NCBI GenBank assembly: GCA_944331945.1
Contig: CALVJC010000025.1
Location: forward strand, 1-29,084
From: an uncultured Bacilli bacterium
GTDB taxonomy: Bacteria > Bacillota_I > Bacilli_A > RF39 > UBA660
Length of the DNA stretch: 29,084 nucleotides
Reading direction: 5' to 3'
Shown: one piece after another, positions 14,991 to 22,561 of the stretch
Layout: each line of letters starts with the position of its first letter
How positions within the stretch are numbered: the first letter of the stretch is position 1
Made by a program: the position numbers and the translations under genes
Notes under the pieces: model-generated
Databases searched by the model: none
What the model saw: only the letters and a program-made list of their open reading frames with translations
Told to the model about the DNA's origin: nothing

Positions 14991-15758
14991 TTAAACTTTT
15001 CTTGATTGAATTTCAGCAATCTTTTCTAGAACTTCCTTGGCATTTTCTTCATTAATCTCAGAATATCCTAGTTCACGAAGTGCTTGAATTTTAGCCGTAT
15101 TTAATTCTTGTGTTCTCGTTAATTTCTCTTCGTTTTTTAATTCAATATCCTGCACAAAGCGTTTGTGAGTTTCGGCAATTTTACTTTTAGAAGCTCCACC
15201 ATTGTGATATAAAGACATGGCTGAGAAAAGGATACTTTCAAAGATAAATTGCTTGTCCTTGTCAAAGGCAAATTCCAAAGGCGGAGTAAAGCCCATGGAT
15301 TTTGACATGTAAGCTAGTATATATCTTAATTCTTCTGTTGTTTCCATTGATTGTAGATAATGATATAAGTATAGATAAGTGTTATATTCTTGTTTTGTTT
15401 TATCTTCTGCAAGCTTTTCTTTTAACAAATTAATAATATCTGAAAGTAATTCTTGCTCTTTTTTATTAAAAGCTTTTAAATCTGCAATTATTTCACGATT
15501 GGCAGAATCTTTTACTCCATCATTAAGTCTGTTTTCTACTTCAATAATATACTCTCCGTCAATGGTTATATTATTGATTGCTTCCTCGCTATCTATATTA
15601 AGTAAGCTAAGCAATTTCACCTCTTTTTCTTTTGGCCAGAGTGAAAGAGAGTCCATCGCTAAATAATTATATAGCATTTGTCTCGATACTCCTAAATATT
15701 TTGCTAATCTTACTTTTGAAATTCCTAATTCTAATAATAAGTTGTTTAAATTTGTCAT
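14991..15758 (-). CDS. XRE-type helix-turn-helix regulator, 255 residues
   Basis: The N-terminal helix-turn-helix is at about residues 8-32 (LGISKVRLAKYLGVSRQMLYNYL). Residues 80-255 are mostly helical and charged; I do not recognise that part. It contains YLYLYHYLQSMETTEELRYI and SILFSAMSLYHNG and may be a dimerisation or ligand-binding domain. There is no membrane helix. AGGAGG lies 12 bases before the ATG, slightly far. The promoter 25 bases upstream carries a palindrome, TTTACGTAAA, between its -35 and -10 boxes, suggesting autorepression. No obvious target operon is adjacent; the tiny frame at 14884 is just downstream. Confidence 0.75.
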   Translation of the reverse strand: MTNLNNLLLELGISKVRLAKYLGVSRQMLYNYLAMDSLSLWPKEKEVKLLSLLNIDSEEAINNITIDGEYIIEVENRLNDGVKDSANREIIADLKAFNKKEQELLSDIINLLKEKLAEDKTKQEYNTYLYLYHYLQSMETTEELRYILAYMSKSMGFTPPLEFAFDKDKQFIFESILFSAMSLYHNGGASKSKIAETHKRFVQDIELKNEEKLTRTQELNTAKIQALRELGYSEINEENAKEVLEKIAEIQSRKV

Positions 15759-15782
15759 TTGTTTTACTACCCTCCTACTATC

Positions 15783-15811
15783 ATTTTAAAGGGGTTTACG
15801 TAAATAGTCAA
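15783..15811 (-). promoter_or_regulatory. XRE gene promoter with internal operator
   Basis: On the minus strand TTGACT at 15811-15806, 17 bases, TAAAAT at 15788-15783. The spacer contains the palindrome TTTACGTAAA (15795-15804). A second TTTACGT copy on the minus strand lies upstream (about 15821-15827). Confidence 0.65.
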
Positions 15812-15840
15812 GAAAATTCGACGTAAAATGCTTGACATTT

Positions 15841-16950
15841 TTATAATAGATACCATAATTTCTCATTTTCTTTGCGCACTTCTTTAATAATACCGCCTCC
15901 AAGACAATAATCCTGATCATAAAAGACACAAGCTTGTCCGGGGGTAACGGCTTTGATAGGATCATAATTTACAAGGACTTCTCCATTCTCAAGATAGGTA
16001 AGTGTTACTGGATAATCTTTTGCTCGATAGCGAAATTTGGCAGTACAGGTAGAAGGGCGTTCCTCGCAATTAAAATTCACTTGTTCTAAAAGACAGCTTG
16101 TAGAATAAAGATATGGGTTATCCTCCCCTTCTGCTACATATAGCACATTCTTTTTTAAGTCTTTCCCTACCACAAATAACTTATCTTTGGTTCCTCCTAC
16201 ATCTAGACCTTTTCTTTGCCCAATCGTGTAGTACATTAGCCCAATATGTTTTCCTAATACTTCATTGGTGTCAATATTAATAATATCTCCACTTTGATTT
16301 GGTAAATAGTTTTTTAAGAAATTTTTGAAGTTTCGTTCTCCAATAAAACAAATGCCGGTAGAATCTTTTTTATGAGCCGTGATAAGATCATACTGTTCTG
16401 CAATTCTTCTTACTTCTTCTTTGTTTTCAATATCTCCTAACGGAAAGAGAACATTCTCTAACTGTTCTTTTGATAATTGCGATAAAAAGTAAGTTTGATC
16501 TTTATTTAAATCATGACTTCTCATTAACCGACCATTTTCTATTTTGGCATAATGACCGGTAGCAATATAATCGGCTCCTAATCTTTTCGCTTCTTTGACA
16601 AAACAATCAAATTTAATATATTTATTACACATAATATCGGGATTGGGGGTTCTTCCTTTTTTTAACTCCTCTAAAAAATACGTAAAAACATCGTCCCAAT
16701 ACTCTTTAATAAAATCAATGCGATGAAGAGGTATTTCTAACTTTTTGCAAACGGCTTTGGCATCGTTATAGTCCTGCTCTTGGGGACAAATGTTATTATT
16801 CAAATTAGGATTTCCTAAAATATCATTATTAATGGAACTATCCCAATTTCGCATAAATAAACCAATCACTTCATAACCTTGCTGTTTTAAAAGAATTGCC
16901 GCTACCGAAGAGTCTACTCCCCCACTCATTCCAATAACAACTTTTTTCAT
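15841..16950 (-). CDS. mnmA: tRNA-specific 2-thiouridylase MnmA
   Basis: Adds sulfur to U34 of tRNAs for Lys, Glu and Gln. 369 residues, normal length. The ATP-binding PP-loop GMSGGVDSS is at residues 7-15. The catalytic cysteines are Cys108 (NPDIMCNKYIKF) and Cys201 (STGICFIGERNF). Further family blocks are GHYAK, DQTYFLSQL, YYTIGQRKGL and the C-terminal beta barrel ending in GGGIIKE. A longer frame begins at GTG 16962, but that triplet is part of the ribosome-binding site AGGTGGTG, which is spaced for the ATG at 16950. It is monocistronic. Its stop lies inside a weak AAAATG/CATTTT hairpin. Confidence 0.95.
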   Translation of the reverse strand: MKKVVIGMSGGVDSSVAAILLKQQGYEVIGLFMRNWDSSINNDILGNPNLNNNICPQEQDYNDAKAVCKKLEIPLHRIDFIKEYWDDVFTYFLEELKKGRTPNPDIMCNKYIKFDCFVKEAKRLGADYIATGHYAKIENGRLMRSHDLNKDQTYFLSQLSKEQLENVLFPLGDIENKEEVRRIAEQYDLITAHKKDSTGICFIGERNFKNFLKNYLPNQSGDIINIDTNEVLGKHIGLMYYTIGQRKGLDVGGTKDKLFVVGKDLKKNVLYVAEGEDNPYLYSTSCLLEQVNFNCEERPSTCTAKFRYRAKDYPVTLTYLENGEVLVNYDPIKAVTPGQACVFYDQDYCLGGGIIKEVRKENEKLWYLL

Positions 16951-16981
16951 TGATATCACCACCTACTTATTAATTGTTAAT

Positions 16982-16987
16982 ATTATA
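16982..16987 (-). promoter_or_regulatory. -10 box of the mnmA promoter
   Basis: TATAAT on the minus strand (16987-16982), 31 bases before the ATG at 16950. The -35 region is a T-rich stretch without a clear hexamer. Confidence 0.5.
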
Positions 16988-17015
16988 CTATAAGTTAGAA
17001 AAAAAAGAAAGAAGC

Positions 17016-17044
17016 TTGCAATTTATGGCAGTTAATAGTACAAT
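17016..17044 (+). promoter_or_regulatory. Promoter of the 471-residue protein gene
   Basis: TTGCAA at 17016-17021, 17 bases, TACAAT at 17039-17044, then GAGGTGATG before the start. Confidence 0.6.
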
Positions 17045-17068
17045 AACACTAAATTTTAGAGGTGATGT

Positions 17069-18484
17069 ATGGTGAGTTTTAATCAGAATAAAAGAGAGTC
17101 TTTCGAACAAGTGTTAAATTTTCCAAAAAAAGAGCCCAATTATGCTTCTTTTTCCGCTTCAGAAGCGTTTTTGGATTATTTTGATCATGCGAAGAAAGAG
17201 GAGCAAGAAACGTTTCAGCAGAATTTAAAATCTTTTCTTTCCAACTATTTATCGAATTATTTATTGGAACAAGTAACAACTTATCCGATGAAGCATTCTT
17301 CTGATGATGCAAAAAAAGAAGAAGCATATCATGCTTTAGATGAATTAACCTTTTACTGTAGCTGTTTTTTTAAGAATCCAGAACCAGTACTTATGAAGTT
17401 TGCAAAGCCAATAAACCAATCGAAAACATCCTTACAATCTTTGTTTTCTTCTTGCATTAGTCGTTATATAAAATCATTAGAGAACGAAGAATCTTTAGAT
17501 AAAATGAAGGTTTATCAGAAGATGTTGATTCAAAAAGATGATATGCACTTAGAAAGATTAAAAGATAAGTATGAGCATTGTGATTTACCGCAATTATTAC
17601 AAGCTTATTCTATTTGGAGTAATGGTTCTACTTATAATCCTCAGAATATTGCAGAAGATCGTCTTCAAGAAATGTCAGAGCTATATGCGAGATGTTTTCT
17701 TGGATTTACAAAAGAAAATTGGACTCGAACTTTAACAGAAAATGCGATAAAGCGTAAAAAAACAAAGGATAGTTTAAAACAAGCCTTAGATAAAATGGGA
17801 CAAAGATTTCGAAGTACTTCTTCGAAACCAAAAAAAGAAAAGAATACAGTGGAGAAGAAAACCTCCCCTACTCCTTCTGTAAAATCAAGCGATTTATTAG
17901 AAGAATTCCTTGATCCAAAATATCAAAGTATTGATCATTTTTGCCAAGAAAAAGGAATTACAAAAGAGAAGTTTCAATTAATGGTATATGATTTAAACCA
18001 GGAAGTCTTAAAAGAAAAAATCCAAAAGAAAAAAGAAGTCCTTCGCGCTCAACAAAAACAAAGTTTTCGGGATATGGCTCATGTTGTATTACAGTCTTTA
18101 GAAAATGGTATCGAAGATGGAACAGAAATACGTTCTTTTGATATGTTAGATTACTTTGTCATTACAAAGATGTATCCGATGGAGTTTCTAAATTATGCAA
18201 TGAAATATTGCTCTTCAAAGGATGTGGCGAAGATAAGACATTTCTTTGCGATAAATGATTTAGGTGGTCATATTTCGGAAAAACAAGAGTTAGAAGGGAC
18301 CTTAATTCTTCATGCTAGTACGAATCCCTATGAAGTGACAAAAGAAGAAAAAAAGGCAGCTATGGCCTTTTTGGAAGAAAATCAAGTTCCTTTAAATGCG
18401 AAATGTTATCGTTTAGCTTTAAATCGCAAGTTGGCTGGTAATTTGTCTACGAATTGCTATCAGAAGCTGTTAAAAAAGCGTTAG
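17069..18484 (+). CDS. Unrecognised 471-residue soluble protein
   Basis: I do not recognise this protein. It has no signal peptide or membrane helix. Residues 1-240 are helical and charged, with a few cysteines (FYCSCFF). A basic, Lys/Ser/Pro-rich linker follows at about 245-290 (STSSKPKKEKNTVEKKTSP). Residues 290-471 form a second helical part with a possible helix-turn-helix-like stretch (SIDHFCQEKGITKEKFQLMV) and helical repeats beyond. The basic linker and this motif suggest nucleic-acid contact, as inference only. AGGTGATG stands just before ATG 17069. The 3' end overlaps the convergent spoIIM gene by 15 bases without an intervening terminator, so antisense transcripts are likely. Confidence 0.75.
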   Translation: MVSFNQNKRESFEQVLNFPKKEPNYASFSASEAFLDYFDHAKKEEQETFQQNLKSFLSNYLSNYLLEQVTTYPMKHSSDDAKKEEAYHALDELTFYCSCFFKNPEPVLMKFAKPINQSKTSLQSLFSSCISRYIKSLENEESLDKMKVYQKMLIQKDDMHLERLKDKYEHCDLPQLLQAYSIWSNGSTYNPQNIAEDRLQEMSELYARCFLGFTKENWTRTLTENAIKRKKTKDSLKQALDKMGQRFRSTSSKPKKEKNTVEKKTSPTPSVKSSDLLEEFLDPKYQSIDHFCQEKGITKEKFQLMVYDLNQEVLKEKIQKKKEVLRAQQKQSFRDMAHVVLQSLENGIEDGTEIRSFDMLDYFVITKMYPMEFLNYAMKYCSSKDVAKIRHFFAINDLGGHISEKQELEGTLILHASTNPYEVTKEEKKAAMAFLEENQVPLNAKCYRLALNRKLAGNLSTNCYQKLLKKR

Positions 18485-19090
18485 ACGAATAAAGAAGGGA
18501 CTTAAGAAGACTTCAATGAAACTGCAAATGACGGCGGTAATTAGACTAATTAATAGCACTTGAGTGTATCGTTTCATCGAATGCTTCAAAGCGATTTCTT
18601 TTTTTAAGAATAAATAACAAAATAGTTTTTTGGAAAAATAGACAGCATAGAAGGATAAAAATAAAGTAATGAATAAGAAAATGAGTTGATGAGGTACTAC
18701 GTAAGCGATCGCTCTTAATATTCCTTTGGCATGATAGGTATAAATAATGGAAGTAGTGGAAAAACCGAATAAGAAGGTTTTAAAAAATGTGAAAAGGAAA
18801 ATTAGAGGCATTCCAATAATTGAAATACCAAAGAACCAAAGAAATAAGACAAAAATAACATTGCCTACAAGACTATTGGATAAAGCAGCTAGATAGTTTA
18901 CATCATTCTTTTTAATGCTATCAAAGAAAGTATTAAGGCTTTCTGTTACCAAGGTGTGATCGCTTTTGGAGAGAATTAAAGCATACACTAGTCCAAGAAT
19001 AAGACCAATTCCCATAATAATTAACAATATTAGATAAATCTTTTTTTGTTCTTTTAGATTGTTTTTTACTTTGTCTTTTAGTTCGTTCAT
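18470..19090 (-). CDS. spoIIM: Stage II sporulation protein M homologue
   Basis: 206 residues from ATG 19090. The frame is open to GTG 19099, but that GTG is part of the AGGTGA ribosome-binding site. A hydrophilic N-terminus (NELKDKVKNNLKEQKK) is followed by about five membrane helices: one at 15-38 (IYLILLIIMGIGLILGLVY), an extended hydrophobic block around 75-110 with GMPLIFLFTFFKTFLFGF, and more to the end. The FFKTFLFGF and PHQLIFL blocks fit SpoIIM, which with SpoIID and SpoIIP drives membrane migration in engulfment. SpoIIM-like proteins also occur in non-sporulating bacteria, so this does not prove sporulation. It overlaps the neighbouring gene tail to tail. Confidence 0.8.
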   Translation of the reverse strand: MNELKDKVKNNLKEQKKIYLILLIIMGIGLILGLVYALILSKSDHTLVTESLNTFFDSIKKNDVNYLAALSNSLVGNVIFVLFLWFFGISIIGMPLIFLFTFFKTFLFGFSTTSIIYTYHAKGILRAIAYVVPHQLIFLFITLFLSFYAVYFSKKLFCYLFLKKEIALKHSMKRYTQVLLISLITAVICSFIEVFLSPFFIRLTLF

Positions 19091-19144
19091 AGCATTCACC
19101 TAGTAAACTATATTCTGCTTTTTCTTGTTTTTGCTTTTTTTCGT

Positions 19145-19173
19145 TTTACAAAATAAGACTTTTTTTATATAAT
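19145..19173 (+). promoter_or_regulatory. Promoter of the 30-residue miniprotein
   Basis: TTTACA at 19145-19150, 17 bases, TATAAT at 19168-19173. Confidence 0.7.
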
Positions 19174-19193
19174 TATTCTTGAGGTGAAATAAA

Positions 19194-19286
19194 GTGAACC
19201 AGAAAGTGGTAAAAGTTGTTTCGATAATTTTAATTGTAGCACTGTTAATTAGTGCTCTTAGTGTCATTGTATATTATGTCATTTAA
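19194..19286 (+). CDS. 30-residue membrane miniprotein, Prli42-like
   Basis: GTG at 19194 is preceded by GAGGTGA with a 6-base gap, and the frame ends in TAA at 19286. A good promoter lies upstream and a hairpin terminator directly after, so this is a complete tiny transcription unit. The peptide begins MNQKVVKVVSIILIVALL and continues as one membrane helix to the end. The pattern [N-Q/K]-K-VV-[K/R]-VV then a helix is close to Prli42 of Listeria (which I recall beginning MTNKKVVRVV), a 31-residue membrane peptide that anchors the stressosome. The similarity is from memory and covers a short hydrophobic sequence. The gene itself is well supported, the family less so. Confidence 0.7.
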   Translation: MNQKVVKVVSIILIVALLISALSVIVYYVI

Positions 19287-19316
19287 AAATAAGTAGCATA
19301 AAAACTACTTATTTTT
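19285..19316. terminator. Bidirectional terminator after the miniprotein
   Basis: AAAAATAAGTAG (19285-19296) pairs perfectly with CTACTTATTTTT (19305-19316). It also contains the stop codon of the convergent gene ending at 19309. Confidence 0.85.
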
Positions 19317-19611
19317 CTATATATCCTTCAATTTCGGGAGTAATTTCTCGAACTAATAAATGATTACTGTTGTATTTTAAGATAATATCATCTAATCTTT
19401 TTTTATCTTTTGCAAAATATAACACGAGTAAGCCAGCGATGCGGTTTGCTGTATATTGATTTAACGCTAAAATATCATGGGAATCAATGTGATATTTGCG
19501 AATGATATCATTAATTGGTCCATCTCGATAAATGTAATTAATATAAGAGCGACTAATCATATCAACCGTATTATCTTTTTTTAAAAATTTTACTTTTTTC
19601 CATACTTTCAT
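19309..19611 (-). CDS. Small hypothetical protein, 100 residues
   Basis: I do not recognise the family. The product is basic at the N-terminus (MKVWKKVKFLKKDN) and otherwise mainly helical and soluble, with ISRSYINYIYRDGPINDII, a central NQYTANRIAGLLVLYFAKD and a final REITPEIEGYIEK. I chose ATG 19611 because AAGGG lies 9 bases before it; an in-frame ATG at 19620 touches that site. An extended -10 promoter (TGATATAAT, minus strand, 19645-19637) lies 26 bases upstream. It sits between the Prli42-like gene (convergent, shared terminator) and spoIVB (divergent). Function cannot be inferred. Confidence 0.7.
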   Translation of the reverse strand: MKVWKKVKFLKKDNTVDMISRSYINYIYRDGPINDIIRKYHIDSHDILALNQYTANRIAGLLVLYFAKDKKRLDDIILKYNSNHLLVREITPEIEGYIEK

Positions 19612-19636
19612 TCTTATCATCCCTTACAAGCTCTAT

Positions 19637-19645
19637 ATTATATCA
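19637..19645 (-). promoter_or_regulatory. Extended -10 promoter for the 100-residue protein gene
   Basis: TGATATAAT on the minus strand; no convincing -35 box (TACCAA 17 bases upstream). Confidence 0.55.
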
Positions 19646-19697
19646 TACTCTTTCTTTGATTGGTAGATATTAACTTTATTTTTTTATCTCTTTTGTT

Positions 19698-19704
19698 CAT
19701 ACTA
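19698..19704 (+). promoter_or_regulatory. SigG-like -10 element upstream of spoIVB
   Basis: CATACTA matches the Bacillus sigma-F/sigma-G -10 consensus exactly and would start transcription about 10 bases before the ribosome-binding site. In Bacillus spoIVB is sigma-G dependent. The -35 region (19675-19680, TTTATT) fits poorly, and a 7-base match can be chance. Confidence 0.3.
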
Positions 19705-19734
19705 TTACTGTAGCTTCCTAAGGAGTTGATCAAA

Positions 19735-20739
19735 ATGAATTTTTTAAAAAACTTTAAAAAGCTACAAATCTTTCTTCTTCTATTGGCACTATTTATTATG
19801 CCCACAAGTGTTCTGGCTTATTCGAAATATATTATCCCAGGTGGAGAAACCATTGGAATTGAAGTCAATGCAGATGGTGTCTTGGTAGTTGGCTTTTATG
19901 AAGTAAATGATAAGTATATTGGTAAAGATGCAGGATTTGAAGTGGGAGATAAAATTGTAGCCATTAATGAGGAAGAAGTTTCTTCCATTACCGAAATGAT
20001 TGAAAAAGTAAATCAAGAAGCAGATTCAACGACGTTAGATGTAACGATTGAAAGGAAGGATAAGACTTCTGATTTGTCTTTAAAGATGGAGTGTGACAGT
20101 GAAAACGTTTGTAAGACAGGATTATATGTAAAAGATGAAATTACAGGAATTGGAACCTTAACTTATATTGATCCTAACACGAAAATTTTTGGTGCTTTAG
20201 GTCATGAAATTATTGAAAAAACAACCGGAGAAAAATTTGAAATGAAAGATGGTCAGATATTTAAGGCCGATGTGACGGGCACAACAAGAAGTAGTGATGG
20301 AACGCCTGGAGAGAAAAACGCGACTTATGATCGAGATGTCATCTATGGAAATATTTTTGCAAATGAAGAAGTTGGTATTTTCGGAAAATATCAAACCACG
20401 TTTCAAGAACGTGATATGCTTGAAGTAGCTACAAAAGAAGAAATTAAAACAGGAGATGCAAGTATTCGTACCGTATTACAAGATAATACAATTAAAGAAT
20501 ATGATATTAAGATATTAAAAATTGATAAAAATAGTTCCGTAAAAAATATTCTATTTGAAATTACGGATCAAGAGCTGTTAGCGGAAACCGGTGGTGTTGT
20601 TCAAGGAATGAGTGGCTCCCCTATTCTTCAGAATGGTAAAATCATTGGTGCTGTTACACATGTCATTGTTAGTGATACGAAAAAAGGGTATGGTATTTTT
20701 ATTACAACAATGTTAGAAGAAGGAGATAAAGGGGCTTAA
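19735..20739 (+). CDS. spoIVB: SpoIVB-type serine peptidase (S55)
   Basis: 334 residues. In Bacillus SpoIVB is secreted by the forespore and cleaves SpoIVFA to activate sigma-K. A membrane or signal helix (about 8-29, LQIFLLLLALFIMPTSVLA) is followed by a PDZ domain (about 40-115; DAGFEVGDKIVAINEEEV) and the peptidase domain. The catalytic triad is visible as His157 (FGALGHEI), Asp278 (EITDQELL) and Ser294 (QGMSGSPIL). It is shorter than the 426-residue Bacillus enzyme. I chose ATG 19735 because AAGGAG is 9 bases before it; the frame can also start at TTG 19726, right after that site. The triad is complete, so it is likely an active peptidase. A sigma-G-like -10 box lies upstream. Confidence 0.9.
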   Translation: MNFLKNFKKLQIFLLLLALFIMPTSVLAYSKYIIPGGETIGIEVNADGVLVVGFYEVNDKYIGKDAGFEVGDKIVAINEEEVSSITEMIEKVNQEADSTTLDVTIERKDKTSDLSLKMECDSENVCKTGLYVKDEITGIGTLTYIDPNTKIFGALGHEIIEKTTGEKFEMKDGQIFKADVTGTTRSSDGTPGEKNATYDRDVIYGNIFANEEVGIFGKYQTTFQERDMLEVATKEEIKTGDASIRTVLQDNTIKEYDIKILKIDKNSSVKNILFEITDQELLAETGGVVQGMSGSPILQNGKIIGAVTHVIVSDTKKGYGIFITTMLEEGDKGA

Positions 20740-20749
20740 TGGCTCCTTT
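20728..20749 (+). terminator. Hairpin at the end of spoIVB
   Basis: AAAGGGGC and GCTCCTTT form an 8-base stem around the spoIVB stop codon. No T run follows, so termination probably depends on the second hairpin at 20754. Confidence 0.4.
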
Positions 20750-20753
20750 CATC

Positions 20754-20788
20754 AAAAAAAGATGTTCTAAATGATAGACATCTTTTTT
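20754..20788. terminator. Bidirectional terminator between spoIVB and the DUF1653 gene
   Basis: AAAAAAAGATGT (20754-20765) pairs with ACATCTTTTTT (20778-20788), with A/T runs on both sides. Confidence 0.85.
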
Positions 20789-20802
20789 ATTCTAAATGAA
20801 TT

Positions 20803-21060
20803 TTATGAATTAAATTTAGAAGCGACACTTTCAATTTCCATTTGCTCAAAACGATATTTTTGTTCTACGTTTGGATATTTTTCATGATCCACTTCTTCTA
20901 AAAACATCTTAAGTGGTCTTACCCAAAGGCTGCCATCACCATATAATTCACGATAAACAACCATATCTTCTTTCGTTTCTGAATGTTTTGCAATGTCTTC
21001 TACTAGACAGTAGATTCCCTTAAAGTGGCGATAGACACCATGAACTTTAATCTCTCTCAT
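20803..21060 (-). CDS. DUF1653 domain-containing protein
   Basis: 85 residues. The sequence GVYRHFKGIYCLVEDIAKHS with VVYRELYGDGSLWVRPLKMF fits DUF1653, a compact beta-sheet domain of unknown function common in Firmicutes. The domain covers residues 5-70 and a short acidic/polar tail follows. The ATG overlaps the TGA of xseB (ATGA), and AAGGAGAGG lies upstream within xseB, so it is the last, translationally coupled gene of the nusB-xseA-xseB operon. Cotranscription with exonuclease VII suggests a housekeeping role, but nothing more specific. Confidence 0.85.
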   Translation of the reverse strand: MREIKVHGVYRHFKGIYCLVEDIAKHSETKEDMVVYRELYGDGSLWVRPLKMFLEEVDHEKYPNVEQKYRFEQMEIESVASKFNS

Positions 21061-21287
21061 GCTACTTCCTCTCCTTTAAAGTCACTAATACTACCATCTT
21101 CATTGACAATCGCAGTTAGAGCTTTCTCAGCTTCTTTTAAATCTTGATCACACTCTTTGGCTAACTTTGTGGCTTTGGTAAAACTATCAATGGCTTTATC
21201 TAATTCAATATCTCCATTCTCTAATTGTTTTACTAAAGATTCTAATTCTTCTAACTTTTCTTCAAATTTTTTTTCTTTCTTTTCCAT
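21057..21287 (-). CDS. xseB: Exodeoxyribonuclease VII small subunit
   Basis: 76 residues, normal length. Several XseB subunits bind one XseA to form the single-strand nuclease ExoVII. The family signature is FEEKLEELESLVKQLENGDIEL followed by an amphipathic helix (DKAIDSFTKATKLAKECDQ), all coiled-coil forming. The ATG at 21287 is preceded by AGGAGG, which overlaps the xseA stop. The stop is TGA, the only TGA stop among intact genes in the window, and it overlaps the next ATG. Confidence 0.95.
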   Translation of the reverse strand: MEKKEKKFEEKLEELESLVKQLENGDIELDKAIDSFTKATKLAKECDQDLKEAEKALTAIVNEDGSISDFKGEEVA

Positions 21288-21296
21288 GTTATCCTC

Positions 21297-22550
21297 CTAT
21301 TTTACAACGGCTTCCTTACTGCCATCTTTCAGTTGTATGGTAATTAAATCGTCTTTCTTTAAATCTTTCATACTAGTAATTGCTTTTTCACCTTTTTTAA
21401 GAATACTATAACCTCTTTCTAAGGTTTTTAAGGGAGATAAAGCATCTAATTTACCTAAAAGATAAACATATTTTTGCTTTTTCTTATCTAGTATGGTAAT
21501 TGGTTCTAGAAAAATGGTTTTTTCTTGGATGGTTTTTAATTTATTTTGTTTTTTTTCTAATAGTAATTTATAATTACGAATTAAATTTTCTACCTCATAA
21601 TCCAATTTTTGAATTTTAGCAGCATACAAGTCTAAGGGATTTTTTAAAATATAATGCTCTTTGAGAGGCTCTAATTGTTTTCTTTTTTTCACTAGGGTGT
21701 TTTCCATACTTTTCTTGAGTCTTATAATTAGTTGTTTTACATAGTTTATCACATCATTTTTATTTGGGACGGCAATTTCGGCCGCTCCGGTTGGGGTTGG
21801 AGCTCTTAAATCCGCTACAAAGTCTGCAATGGTGAAATCAATTTCATGCCCTACGGCACTGATAGTGGGAATTGGACAGTCATAGATCGCCCGAGCGACG
21901 ATTTCTTCATTAAAGGCCCAAAGGTCTTCGATACTTCCTCCTCCCCTACCGACAATTAAAACATCTAAATCATAATTTTCTGCTCTTTTTATTTGACGAA
22001 CAATATCCTCTTTGGCTTGTTCTCCTTGGACTAAACAAGGAAATAAATAGACTTCGGTTAATGGAAAGCGTCTTTGAATGGTTGAGATAATATCCCTGAT
22101 GGCTGCGCCGGTGGAAGCGGTAATAACCCCTACCCTTTTGGGAATTTTCGGAATCTTCTTTTTATGTTCGGGAGCAAATAAACCTTCTTGTGCTAGCTTC
22201 TTTTTTAACTGTTCAAAAGCAACATAAAGATTCCCTACTCCATCTTCTTGCATGTCATTGACATAGATTTGATAGCCTCCCGTCGCTTCATAAACGGAGA
22301 TTCGACCGGTTACTAATACTTTCATTCCATCTTCGGGAGTAAATTTGACATTTTTAGCGCTTGAGGCGAACATAATAGCATTGATTCTACTATTTTCATC
22401 TTTGATTGTAAAATAAAAATGACCTCTTGTGTGTGCTTTAAAGTTAGAAATTTCTCCTTTTAGATAAACTTCCTGTAAATTAGTATCATTGTCAATACGG
22501 TATTTGATATATTTTGTTAGTTGGGTAACTGTAATATAATCCCGATTCAT
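21297..22550 (-). CDS. xseA: Exodeoxyribonuclease VII large subunit
   Basis: 417 residues. Catalytic subunit of ExoVII, which degrades single-stranded DNA to oligonucleotides in repair. The N-terminal OB fold (about 1-100) begins YITVTQLTKYIKYRIDND and includes LKGEISNFKAHTRGHFYFT. The central catalytic region carries VGVITASTGAAIRDI, the GRGGGSIEDLWAFNEE block with the active-site acidic residues, and PTISAVGHEIDFTIADFVAD with LRAPTPTGAAE. The C-terminal third is a long coiled coil rich in Lys and Leu that recruits XseB. AAGGGGG precedes the ATG, 11 bases after nusB. The stop (TAG) overlaps the xseB ribosome-binding site. Confidence 0.97.
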   Translation of the reverse strand: MNRDYITVTQLTKYIKYRIDNDTNLQEVYLKGEISNFKAHTRGHFYFTIKDENSRINAIMFASSAKNVKFTPEDGMKVLVTGRISVYEATGGYQIYVNDMQEDGVGNLYVAFEQLKKKLAQEGLFAPEHKKKIPKIPKRVGVITASTGAAIRDIISTIQRRFPLTEVYLFPCLVQGEQAKEDIVRQIKRAENYDLDVLIVGRGGGSIEDLWAFNEEIVARAIYDCPIPTISAVGHEIDFTIADFVADLRAPTPTGAAEIAVPNKNDVINYVKQLIIRLKKSMENTLVKKRKQLEPLKEHYILKNPLDLYAAKIQKLDYEVENLIRNYKLLLEKKQNKLKTIQEKTIFLEPITILDKKKQKYVYLLGKLDALSPLKTLERGYSILKKGEKAITSMKDLKKDDLITIQLKDGSKEAVVK

Positions 22551-22561
22551 GAAAAGCCCCC

